A stretch of 64,000 bases of DNA from Sialis fuliginosa (Eukaryota; Arthropoda; Insecta; Megaloptera; Sialidae): the NCBI GenBank assembly GCA_961205875.1, contig OY540812.1, forward strand, positions 25,677,098-25,741,097, written 5' to 3'. This document shows, in pieces, positions 46,001 through 55,700 of this stretch. The notes under the pieces were generated by a model. That model searched no databases, was not told the origin of the DNA, and saw nothing but the letters and a program-made list of their open reading frames with translations. Both the position numbers and the translations under genes were made by a program. Positions within the stretch are counted from its first letter, which is position 1. Every line of letters starts with the position of its first letter.

Positions 46001-47531
46001 TAATAATTTTATTACATTAGTTTAAAGAATTTGATGTTATGTAGAACTAGTTTCTCAAGTGTGTGATCTGTTATATATTCCGATAATAACAATTGGTTTC
46101 AATCAGTGGTCCACAGCCTTTATTTACTAAGCTGGCTACACACATTAAGGTAAGTCAGAACAATATGATTGCATAGTTATACAGGTGAAGGTAAAATTGA
46201 ACATGTAGATGAAAAAACTGTGCAGCTATTTGGACTTTTTGTCATCTGCATATTCAGTTTTAACAGTGCCAGTGTAACGTAGTCGTATATAATATTGGTG
46301 ATTGTGGTGAATCAATTGACAACCACTGATCTCTAAGATTATAAATATTCGGTATTTTGCAATAACAATAACAAATTATGTATTATTTTCAAAATACAAA
46401 AATGCTCTATTTAAATATCAAAACTGATTTGAAATTTTACTTGGCACATACAGGTTTTGTACCACTGATACTCCATGGGAATTGTACGGACAAGTAAGTT
46501 ACATACATGCAGTATATTATACTTTATAATTGTTATTTATTCTTTGACAAAATTCTTAAATTAAATTAAAGATAGCAACCCTACTCAATCCAAACACTTT
46601 GTGAATTATTCAAAATATTAATATTTTACTATCGCTAGTGCTGCGTTCTAGATTTTTTGCAACTTTGGATAAAATAATGTACTGTAGCAGTAGTGGTCAC
46701 CCTCCCCCTTCTACCACGGGTTAACTCCTACCTGCAAAACTATTGTATTAGCCCCGTGTTAGAAATAAAGAAATGTTAATAATCTGGCCAGCTTTATTTT
46801 TGATGTAAGATATTATCATTTTAATTTAGTTGTGTTTACAGTATCTACAATCAAAACAATAATACTGAATTAAAATAAATATATTTTTTTCAATTTTTGA
46901 CTGGCAATGAGTTACATTTAGATCTGCCACTCGAAAAAGTTGCCTGCCCCTATAGTGTTGTATAATTACCAGAATTTTTGATTATGCTTGCATAATTCTC
47001 GTAATTAGAAAGCAGTTATGTATTATAGTAGATGTTCTATACTGTAAATGTCCATACCGTAAACAGATTCATAATGTAAATCTCCTCCGTTCCATATAGT
47101 GAGATTGTTCACACCAACTCATACTTTTTTTAACAGTCATAAAATGCGGGACCGCCGATAATCAATTCTATTATGATAATAGTACAAAGACATGTGGATG
47201 GGGCTTTTCTAGGAATGGGGATTTCAAAACCGTATGAAACGTCTACTGTAGATTTGTTACAAATGACCCACACATTTATTAAATAACTTTTTAAATTAAG
47301 TCTACTTATCAAAACAATTGAAAATATTAATGTTTTTTAAACGGACTCAGATAAAGTTAAATGGAAATCAAAATGTTTTTTAAAATTTATCTGTAAACTG
47401 GTACCACAAATAGCAAAACAACAAGTAGACTTACAATTAGTCACACTGGCAATTGAGTGACTTGTATGTTGCTTTATTATTTTTAAATTTATTTACAGGA
47501 CTGTGACTACATTGTAATATGTATTAATTAA
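31044..47531 (+). CDS. Cadherin with 14 repeats and one transmembrane helix, CDH23-like class
   Basis: Complete model of 23 coding exons, 1818 residues. It is a type I membrane protein for calcium-dependent adhesion. Residues 1-24 are a signal peptide. Fourteen cadherin repeats follow, recognised by linkers such as DENDNSP, DVQDQPP, DVDDQIP, DSNDNAP, DVNDNSP, DVNNKLP, DVNDNAP (twice), DIDDHKP and DIDDNVP. Linkers 6/7 (GNQRP), 8/9 (SDDNP) and 11/12 (SANDGVP) lack calcium ligands and may bend. Residues about 1647-1760 form a membrane-adjacent domain like that of CDH23/PCDH15, then a helix at about 1764-1792 and a tail of only about 26 residues. Repeats 1-5 recall vertebrate CDH23 (PLDRET, PTFHN.PY, FIN.PYS). 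Insect relatives include Cad74A, Cad87A and the lepidopteran midgut cadherins, and I cannot choose among them without a tree. The start ATG is 4 bp after a perfect acceptor (ttcttacag), so a non-coding first exon is likely. AATAAA is at 47655. Confidence 0.92.
31432..31447. repeat. G16 run
   Basis: Sixteen consecutive G bases just inside the left end of the outer hAT-like element. A matching C run occurs near its right end (about 35106-35114). The length is probably variable. Confidence 0.9.
31458..31602 (+). mobile_element. 145-bp MITE, TTATGCCGTGTT ends, copy 1
   Basis: Largely self-complementary: TTATGCCGTGTTCAGACC at the left, and TAATGCGGTGTTCACAC (reversed) at the right, with 'aaaacaaaacagcaaca' in both arms. 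Copy 2 at 50469-50613 has the same length and orientation and differs at only a few positions. The target site is probably TA or TTA. Confidence 0.8.
31788..34842. mobile_element. Inner hAT-like element, TAATGACCGACCGAA ends, perfect 8-bp duplication
   Basis: Inverted ends TAATGACCGACCGAA (left) and (reversed) TAATGACCGACCGAAAC. The 8-bp direct repeat CAAAAATT flanks both sides exactly (31780-31787 and 34843-34850). The subterminal regions are arrays of GGTTTC / CGGTTTCGG words on both sides, typical of hAT transposase binding sites. The frames reading FGFGFGF or RFRFRFRPK come from these arrays. The 3055-bp body contains the foldback at 32238-34346 and no transposase. Confidence 0.85.
32238..34346. 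mobile_element. Giant foldback: two inverted arms of about 1 kb
   Basis: The left arm (about 32238-33230) and right arm (about 33340-34346) are reverse complements with only scattered single-base differences over nearly 1 kb (for example gtatgtcgcac versus gtatgacgcac). They are separated by a unique loop of about 100 bp. The outer ends are AGTCCAGTAATTTTAGAT and its mirror, with the outermost 60 bp more diverged. TA flanks could be a target duplication. It lies on the transcribed strand of cadherin intron 1, so each primary transcript could fold into a long double-stranded RNA. It is non-coding. Confidence 0.85.
39476..39613. mobile_element. 138-bp MITE with CCTGGGAAAAA ends
   Basis: CCTGGGAAAAATATTTTTGA at the left and TTTTTTTCCCAGG at the right are inverted, and 'gatctgcgcagatct' and 'gatctacaaagatc' are inside. 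It resembles the larger element at 1056-1372. It lies in the cadherin intron just before the exon at 39652. Confidence 0.55.
41621..41907. mobile_element. hAT-like MITE, CAGGGCCGTAACTA ends, perfect 8-bp duplication
   Basis: CAGGGCCGTAACTAGAAGCT at the left faces TAGTTACGGCCCTG at the right, with GGGGGCCCC words just inside both ends. The exact 8-bp repeat GTGAAAAA flanks it (41613-41620 and 41908-41915). It is 287 bp long and non-coding, in the 1.1-kb cadherin intron between exons ending 41194 and starting 42322. Confidence 0.85.
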
Positions 47532-48357
47532 AGATCAAATACAAAAGACAAGAACCATGACAATAGTATATAATATACTATATAACATCCATCAATATAT
47601 AATATATATATAATGTATATATTATATACAGACTTGCTTTCCGAAGTTTATGCAAATAAACGATTTTGAATAGTCATTCCATATTGTACATATAGCTATT
47701 AGTTTTTAAATTAAAATTTCATTTTTAATACTCAAGACAGAATATGAGATTTATATTTATATATGTTTTCATTAGTTTTATCACTGATAACTTGCCTAAG
47801 ACATTTTATCATGGTCGAATAAAAATTTCCTAGGTAGAATTGTATATTAACTAATGAAGTGAGTTAGAATTCATGTTAATCATATGTACTATCTGAGTGG
47901 GATATTTAAGTATCTAGGTACTGTGCACACTATATATGTTATAAAAGAACTTAGCATTCGGGTATATTCAAATTCTCAAAATTTAATTGAGAGCAAATAT
48001 TCGTTACTCGTGATATAATTTTAATCTGATTTCATTTGTGCCAACTAGTAATTATTATATATTAATAATAATTACATATTATATTATTAACATTTGGTAT
48101 TAAAAAAATATGTCCAAACATCAAAAATGTTATCACGTAGGATATTTTTATTCGACCAGCAATTTTTTAAATTAATGTTTTATATAATGATTATATATTA
48201 TAATCATGATCTACATATCCTATCATTGACTCTTACGCCAGGATTTCTTACAGGCACCTTTTCACTAAAAATTTTTTTGATGTTATCAATAATTAATTTA
48301 AGAACTTAAAAAGTTTGGTGATTAGCCGCACTGAGTTCCCAGGCTACAGCTCTGTCA

Positions 48358-48376
48358 CCCCCCCCCCCCCCCCCCC
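48358..48376. repeat. C19 run
   Basis: Nineteen consecutive C bases. Length polymorphism or an assembly slip is likely. Confidence 0.9.
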
Positions 48377-48889
48377 GGTGGTAGCCATGATTATAGTATC
48401 AGCCAGTGGTGTAGCTATATATTTAATACTTTGATTACGTAAATTTAAAGAAATATTTTTATCACAATAAAATTTTTTTATAATTTCAATTATTCAAAGA
48501 TGTCAGTATATAACATTCACTAGATAATCGAATTCTGTTTCATAACTTTTATAATTTAAATTAAATAACAGTGTTATGATGAAATGGTAAATTACAAAGT
48601 AAAGTAATTATAATTAAAAAAATTAAATCATGAAAAGTTCATTTTTGGAAAACAAAATTATTCACTCGGTCTTTCATTTACCCAATATAAATTGTAGAAT
48701 TATTTTGTATTTAGCTCTTAAATAGCTCCTTAGTTACGGCATTAAGTTACACCTCTGGTACATGTATTATTTGCCACTTATCTAAATTATTAATCATATT
48801 TATGTATTAAATTATGGATTTAAATAAAATATTTGCCATTTTGTATAAGTATTTATAAACAAAAATTGTTAATAAATAGAAAATACATA

Positions 48890-49057
48890 CAGTGGTGCAT
48901 CCAGGGGAGAGGGAGATAGCTCTGGCCCCTCTAAGTAGAAGGAATATATAAAATATCACATTAAAAACTGTCCAAAAAGGTTTAAATCACATAATCTTTG
49001 AAAATAATTTCCTTCTTTCCAGCCATCCTCCGTAAACTAATCCTGGGTGCGTCACTG
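48890..49057. mobile_element. Possible hAT-like MITE, CAGTGGTGCATCCAGG ends
   Basis: CAGTGGTGCATCCAGG at the left and (reversed) CAGTGACGCACCCAGG at the right agree at 13 of 16 positions. I did not find a convincing target duplication. It is 168 bp long and non-coding. Confidence 0.4.
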
Positions 49058-49363
49058 ACTGATATATAAATTGTATAAAATGTAGTTCAATGCCAACTAT
49101 CTGAGGTAATAGTATAATCTGCACAGTGTGATATCCATAGTTATGCTTGGCCCCCATTAAAAAAACTTATTGAAATTTGTCATCTTTCTACGTTGATGCT
49201 TCGAGATAGAGCATCTAGCTCCTACAATCACATCTCATTCATTAATTTAAGTTATACTCTATTGGTTTTTAGGGCAAAATATGTGCATATATTGCAAAAT
49301 TTGGCAATTGTAGATACAGTTGAATTCATTATTGTCACACGGTTAGGGCACCTGCATTACATT

Positions 49364-49476
49364 CTATATGAATATTATTGATTGACATTCTTTACATCTG
49401 TAGACCAGATCTCCATGCTTGTCCTTTGCTGTTAAAATTTTATTTTGACACTTTTGGCATGCACATGTTTTCTTCA
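49364..49476 (-). pseudogene. Zinc-ribbon-like coding fragment of unknown origin
   Basis: On the - strand a possible acceptor (aagcag) leads into a frame beginning KKTCACQKCQNKIL, continuing VYRCKECQS and ending at a TAG (complement of 49364-49366). The CxC..CxxC and CxxC spacing is that of a zinc ribbon, and the codons do not look random. Upstream on that strand the sequence runs into the foldback at 49534-50057, which interrupts whatever was there. It could be a relic of a transposase with an N- or C-terminal zinc ribbon, or an exon of a small gene. I do not recognise it. Confidence 0.28.
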
Positions 49477-49533
49477 CTGCTTAACTATAATTTTTTCTTT
49501 TTCTATCAGCATACTTTTGCGATCCTTCTTTGC

Positions 49534-50057
49534 CAAGGTATATAAAGACAAGGTAGTCTCAACAATTCCTTGACCAATCAGCGTTGGCGCGGGAATTGAC
49601 GTCACCTGGGGGATATATTCAAATGTCATAAATTTTTAATTGAATATTAATTATAAAAAAATCCTTTATTTATTCTTGTTTTCGTATTTTTTGATATTTT
49701 AACAACACATACAATCAAATAAGTACAAATTCGACATTGTAAAATCATAAAAAAGCTGTCAAAGACAATTTGGTCAATTCGGGAATCATCATTTTTACTA
49801 TTCTTAAGTTGGCAATACGTTATATGATTCTGACAGCACTTTATGATTTTTTTATGTCGAATTTGTACTTATTTGATTGTATGTGTTGTTAAAATATCAA
49901 AAAATACGAAAACAAGAATAAATAAAGGAATTTTTTGTAATTAATATTCTATTAAAAATTTATGACATTTGAATAGATCCCCCAGGTGACGTCAATTCCC
50001 GCGCCAACGCTGATTGGTCAAGGAATTGTTGAGACTACCTTGTCTTTATATACCTTG
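49534..50057. mobile_element. Foldback element with perfect 9-bp duplication (Mutator-like)
   Basis: Two arms of about 240 bp, CAAGGTATATAAAGACAAGG... and its mirror ...CCTTGTCTTTATATACCTTG, surround a short loop near 49790. The exact 9-bp direct repeat CTTCTTTGC flanks it (49525-49533 and 50058-50066). Long terminal inverted repeats with a 9-bp duplication point to a Mutator-like family and not to the 8-bp hAT elements elsewhere in the window. The arms contain 'tgacgtcacctggg' and 'ccgcgccaacgctgattggt' type words, which look like promoter motifs (CRE, CCAAT). It is non-coding. Confidence 0.8.
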
Positions 50058-50468
50058 CTTCTTTGCAAAACAAAAGTTTAGACTAGGCCAGTGATGGCAA
50101 ACCTTTTTGACAAGTGGGTCAAAAAAATTTTTTTTTTAAATACTAACCTGTGGGTCAATTAATATTTGAATATTATTTATTATACGCTACAGAAAGAATA
50201 ACATATCTATTTTTTATTGCATATTTAATTATATTTAGTTTTACAAAACAATTGGGTCACTTAAAATAGTTATATGGGACAGTGTATATGTTGGTAAGCT
50301 ATCATTGGAATTGACTTTGGATAAAATTTTATCTAGCGTAGGAAACTCATTTATAAAAAAGATTTCAACAGTTCTCTCTCATTCCACTTTTCTTACAAAA
50401 TATTATAAATAGTACTTTTTCTAAGACTTGTCGTATTGGCACATAATATCACAATATTTTTTACACCG

Positions 50469-50613
50469 TTATGCCGTGTTTAGACTGAAAAAACAAAACA
50501 GCAACATCGTGTCTTTTTGACAAAAGTGCAATAAACCCTATGCATTTTTAAGTACGATGTGTTTTCAAACACCATGTTGCTGTTTTGTTTTTTTTGGTCT
50601 AAATACGGCATTA
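50469..50613 (+). mobile_element. 145-bp MITE, copy 2
   Basis: TTATGCCGTGTTTAGAC at the left and GTCTAAATACGGCATTA at the right are inverted. It is the same length and orientation as 31458-31602 and almost identical ('gcaacatcgtgtctttttga', 'aagtgcaataaa' shared). Confidence 0.8.
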
Positions 50614-51447
50614 TAGTGTTATACTTGTACTGTAGTTTGCTTTAAAAACACAGTGGGTATAGTTTTATATTATTTGAAAATTTTTTATGCTTTGTAATAT
50701 TACTTCAGATAATCAAGGTTTTACTGTAGTTATTTTATATTATGTAAATTATTAAATATTATGTTTATGTATGTATTTTATGTAATCAATTTATAAATAT
50801 ATTTTTTTTTAGAATTTTTTCACTGTTTTTAAAAATTTTGGCATGTAATATATTAGAAAAGTAATATAACTGGAGCGATAACTCTAATGGGTGAGCGTGG
50901 GCTGATAAAGATAGTATCCAATGTACCGCATTGCTCCTAGTATTCTCTAACCTAAACATGTTTCAGTTGTTTTCCATGTCGTGCAAAACCAATGTTTTTA
51001 GTACAGAGTCAGTTCACGCTGTCAGCCAATCAGTGCAGTACATTTGTACTAGCTATTTTGCAGAATACATTTTTAATATTATATATTATATCTCTATGAT
51101 CAGCATATATTCTGAATATGTATATATGTAATGTTATAGGTTGAGAAAAATTCAGTTTATTAATATAGATTTATTTCAAAAATAACAATATTTTGAACAT
51201 TAATATAATGATTATAATTTAAATATTAAATTAGCTAAACTCAGGAATTTGGGTGCAAAATGTAGCAAATGTAAAAAAATACAAATAAAGAAACTTAAGT
51301 TAAAATAAATGTCCTTGGTTAGGACAACTTCTACTATCATTTATTTCTGATAGGGTTATATTAAATAAAAGCAAGGACTCAGTCTCTGTCACAAAATGCA
51401 GACATGAATAGAATCAATAGAATTAATAATAAAATACTAACACATAC

Positions 51448-51537
51448 CTTTCTGCTGTTTATGATATTTGCATCTAAATTCCTGAGTCTTACCATTAAAT
51501 TAGATCCAGTATCCAGTTGCACCAGACCACATAACAT
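51448..51537 (-). CDS. Possible small second open frame downstream of PSMG4
   Basis: Eight bases after the PSMG4 stop (on the - strand), an ATG opens 30 codons (MLCGLVQLDTGSN...ILNSRK type, Leu/Asn rich) that run exactly into a consensus donor, AAG|gtatgt. It may be part of the PSMG4 3' untranslated exon with a splice, or the first exon of another frame. I find no partner exon and no family. A low-confidence note. Confidence 0.15.
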
Positions 51538-51545
51538 TTTTAAAT

Positions 51546-51962
51546 TTAAGGTTCTTCTACATCATTAAAATAACTAGGAGAAGAAGATATTAATTTCTTG
51601 AATATTTCAAGTATTTCGGTTTGTCTAATGTCTCTTGGTGTGTTCACACTTAAATATAAAGGTTTTTTGAGTACCATCTCCAAGTAATCAGCAAGCCCTG
51701 AATGTGACCTTCCACAAAGAGATATGCCAGTAGGTTTTGAATCATAGGCACTGTTGAATGATAAATATATATTTTCAAGATCCGGAGAGTCCTGTAGTCC
51801 AACCCATATAAATAATTGCTTGTTTGGCATTTTAATTATGTGAAAACCTATATTATGATTTTGAATCACAAACACTTCCTTATTAATTATGATATTATTT
51901 TTACTACAATACTCTATTTCTCTCTCTCTTGTTATTAATTCATCATTATTCATGTTTGACAT
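51546..51962 (-). CDS. PSMG4: Proteasome assembly chaperone 4
   Basis: A single exon of 138 residues. PSMG4 pairs with PSMG3 and guides formation of the alpha-ring of the 20S proteasome in the cytosol. The central block FHIIKMPNKQLFIWVG aligns with the human protein's FHVMRL..SLFLWVG, and further on AYDSKPTGISLCG corresponds to its RYDSIPVSTSLLG, followed by SGLADYLEM and a C-terminal EIFKKLI helix. The first ATG (complement of 51960-51962) gives an N-terminal stretch slightly longer than usual. A second Met three codons later is an alternative. The gene faces MDN1 head to head, 742 bp apart. Downstream on its strand, AATAAA-type signals occur near 51340-51370. Confidence 0.82.
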   Translation of the reverse strand: MSNMNNDELITREREIEYCSKNNIIINKEVFVIQNHNIGFHIIKMPNKQLFIWVGLQDSPDLENIYLSFNSAYDSKPTGISLCGRSHSGLADYLEMVLKKPLYLSVNTPRDIRQTEILEIFKKLISSSPSYFNDVEEP

Positions 51963-52704
51963 TGTATATCTAAAATTTAAAATCTAATTATGTATTATGT
52001 ATATACCTATGTTATTATAATGTTAATTTGTTTTTTCATTATACTTACTAAAATATATACACAAATACTCATAAAACAATAATAATAAATATATCAACTG
52101 CCAATGTATATTTTAATTATATATTAATGATACATAAATTTACTGTCATGTCCTATTATTTTATATTATAATGATCACAGTGACATTCCATCTGTCAAAT
52201 TTGCAGTTTAGCCAATATCTTAAATTTTAATAAATATATATACAATGTAAAAAATCATAACTAATATACGGATACGCAACATGATTTTCATGAAACATTT
52301 ATTTGCATCAAAACATACATACATATTATAAAAATTTGTAATATGAGTATTGGAAAGCTCTGTTATAAATCATAATGATAAGTATTTTTTATATTAATGA
52401 AAATATATATTTTGGTCAGTCTGGGGCCCCACACATTGCGAGGCCTTGCCTGTAGTTCATATTTACACACATTTAGTTTTCATTCCTTATATGTTTAATT
52501 CAATGGTCAAATGTAAAACAAGTTTTACTGGTTGGTATACTTGATATTCTTCCAACCAATCAGAAAGATGTATTTATATTGTAAGCACATGTCAAGTTTT
52601 ACGAATTTACAAATTTATAATTGTTGGGACTTGTCAGTGAAATATCATAAAACTATTTTAATGAAAACATTATTTTCTTAAAGAAAGTGGTGTATTTTGA
52701 CAAA
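51963..52704. promoter_or_regulatory. Shared spacer between PSMG4 (-) and MDN1 (+)
   Basis: 742 bp of AT-rich DNA between two divergent start codons. It probably contains both promoters, or one bidirectional promoter. 'ttggggcc'-type repeat text occurs near 52430. A CCAAT on the + strand near 52554 ('cttccaaccaatcagaaag') is the only motif I would single out. Confidence 0.35.
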
Positions 52705-55700
52705 ATGGAGTATATTAAAGATAATCTCAAAAAATTATGCAATGTCAAGGAAAAATACGAAAAATTTTGCATAAAATATTTAGCAATTGAGGTTAGTAAA
52801 GCATGGTTTTATATACAATTTGAATTTCATTTTAATTAAGTCTATAAATAATGTAAGATAAGAGGATATTGAATAAGTAACACGTAACACATAACGTATA
52901 CACTTTTTCTTTAAACTGAAAAACAGTATACTTATTTAAAAAATATATTTAAATACTTCGAGATTTCAATAAGAAAACGTGATCGAATTTGCATTTTAAA
53001 GTTCTATTTAAATTGAGTTTATTTTGTATTAATTTTAATACAGTAATTATTAGTTGTATAAAGTATTTCAACATTTATATAATATCTGTTATGCAAAATG
53101 TTTTAGTTATGTATGATACAAGTATTTTATTAAATACAATATTCATATTGATACTTAATAAATAATTATATATTACTCAATATGTTTTCTTTATATTTTT
53201 AGGATTTGTCAGATGATAAATTAAAAGAAATTATAAATGAGCTAGTAAAATACTTAATTTCACCTGATACATGTTTAGATATAGTTCAATGTTTTCCTCA
53301 ATTAATTCTATGTCTGTTGTATCATGCCATACCATTAAATATAGAAACAAATAAAGAAAGTAATGTTCAATTAAAACACAAACAGATATGTGTTGTACTT
53401 GGAAAAACAATCAGTGTACATCCAGATGTTCTCAGGTGGTTTAATGTTTCAAATTTTTCATTGAAATTGCAGCAACTTGTAAAATAGTATGATTGATAAA
53501 GAAGTGGCCATATTTTTTTAATGTATTCATTGTATGAATACTTTATTTACTTATTATTTAAAGAAATTAAATTATATATTTATAGTTTACTGATAACGAT
53601 TTTTATAAATTTAAAGAACAAATTTCAAATAAAACTTGTAGAAAGTATATTCTTTTTTGATTGTAAACATAATAGATTTATTAGATTATTTGAGATTTTA
53701 TATTTTCTTCTATTTAATAAATAAAAATTGTTTTTTAAAAACTATCTCCAGTTTAGTTCATCTAAAAAAAACATCAAATTTTCATAAACTGCATAAATGT
53801 AGTTTTCGTTAAGCATAAAATTTATTTGTATTGGGTTTATTAAAGTTTGACCGAAGGTTTTAACAACATTTATTATTCTGCAATTTTATTCAAGAAACGT
53901 TTGAGAAGTTATGGACTCACGGTCGTTCTACCTGCTCCTATTAAAAAAGCTGTAACTTTGTAATTTCTGAAAATTTTAACATATTCTTTAAAGTATACAC
54001 CTACTTTAAAAAAATTCAAAAACAAATAATCGATTTTATTATCCGTCACACTAGATATCCTCTATAATATTTTTTATGCTTACTATGTAAAAATAAATTT
54101 CTTTGGTCATTATTTAGAGCTGTATATCAATCATATGGTTATATAAGTATTTTGCAAGTCAACTGTACATTATTAATATATGAAATCATTGTTAATGTAT
54201 AAAAAAATTTTAGTTTTACTTACCAATACTTTGAAAAGTATCCTTCACCATTTTCTGAAGATTTTGATCATAATATACCAACGAAAAAATCCAAAGTAAC
54301 CACAGATGAAAGTATTTTTGAACCAACAACTTTTGATATAGTTGATTGTTGTTATGAATTTCTTAAAACCATTACAGACATCGCTAGAGAAAAGTGGAAC
54401 TGGTGTAATTTTATAAAGCAGTTTATGAGAAATGAAAACTCATTAATTAAATGGTAATTACTTTTATTTAATTTAAAATATTCAGAGAAAACAATACATT
54501 TTAATTCTATATTCAAAATAGATTTTTTTATATGCAGAAAAAAAGACTCAACTGTATAATTCTCTGCAGATTTATTATCATGAATTTTTTGTATTAGTTA
54601 ATATTGTTCCCCCAACCTTTGATATTTCCTTTCCCTCTTGTTGAGTTTTCAACTAGCTAGACTAGTTTAATTGATTATTTTTCAATTAATTTATATAAAT
54701 TTCAGGTTAGCATGCCAGTGTTTAGCTATTGTAACGGGTATGTCCGAAGAACAGCTCTACTTGTTTATACAAAAAATTGTACCGAATGAACACAGTAGAT
54801 GTGTAGTTGAGTATGATAATATAAAAAATAAAAACAAAACTGGCATATTCAACAAAGCATTCAAAGTAGAAAAAACGATATCATTAATTGAAAACGATTT
54901 TTTGTCACAAATATCCGATTCTGTCGTGTCAGTATCAGGAATACTATTACCTATATTTAATAAAGATGCAGTACAAGTAACAGACATAGTACATGTAAAA
55001 TCAACTGATGAAAATTTGAGAAAAGTTGCATTGGCAATTGCGTCAAAACAAGCTGTTTGTTTACAAGGACCAGTTGGTTCAGGAAAAACAAGTTTAGTCG
55101 AACATTTAGCAGCATTAAATGGACGTGAGATTGGAAAGAATTTTATTAAAATACAACTTGGTGATCAAACTGACTCGAAAATGTTACTCGGCACTTACAG
55201 GTGTACCGATATGCCGGGGGAATTTATTTGGCAACCAGGTGTACTAACGCAAGTGAGTAATGTTTTATTTAACTTTAAAATAGATATCCAAATTATTATA
55301 TGAGATAATCTAAAATTGTCAACAAAAATGTGACGCTAGGTGAAATATGTTAATTAAGTGATGTGAAATTCATTCGGCTTTAAAAACATTACAACTACGA
55401 GACTATAAGAGCTATTTTTACATTACTAAATATTTGTTATAAGTATGCTTTTCTCTGGTGTAGTTATAAACTTATTGAAATTGTATATTTTCAGGCAGTT
55501 TTAAATGGTTACTGGGTACTACTTGAAGACATTGATAGCTGTAGTATGGATGTGTTGTCTATAATTTCGTCTTTGCTTGAAACAAATTCTTTAAACGTGC
55601 CTGGGTTTAGAGATTCAATTAAAGTTTCTCCACACTTTCAACTATTTGTGACCCAAAGGTAAAATAGTTGGAAAATTATAATTGAGTTTATATACAGTAA

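Larger units (their letters stand above)
31040..47531 (+). other. Exon map of the cadherin gene
   Basis: Coding segments: 31044-31218, 35421-35845, 36209-36427, 36495-36707, 36866-37690, 37764-37968, 38131-38401, 38481-38791, 39068-39305, 39652-40018, 40629-40832, 40900-41194, 42322-42542, 42603-42729, 42795-42970, 43044-43164, 43237-43409, 43635-43852, 44802-44955, 45021-45211, 45625-45879, 46454-46493, 47499-47531. All introns are GT-AG and all phases join, and the sum is 5457 nt including the stop. The acceptor before 39652 is AAG instead of CAG/TAG. The longest exon (36866, 825 nt) encodes the end of repeat 3 through repeat 5. Introns over 300 bp without listed elements (35846-36208, 38792-39067, 40019-40628, 43853-44801, 45212-45624, 45880-46453, 46494-47498) are AT-rich with nothing recognised. 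Confidence 0.85.
47532..51345. other. Cadherin 3' end and intergenic DNA
   Basis: After the cadherin stop there is an AATAAA at 47655, then AT-rich DNA with transposon pieces (48358, 48890, 49534 and 50469, plus a 'cagtgatggcaaacc' hAT-like end near 50092). The short open frames between 48094 and 51131 show no domain or codon bias. The only protein-like segment is the zinc-ribbon-like stretch at 49364-49476. Confidence 0.5.

Noticed and set aside
31044-47531. Naming the cadherin as the lepidopteran Bt toxin receptor or as Cad74A
   Set aside because: The domain layout is compatible with several insect cadherins. The choice needs a phylogeny that I cannot run.
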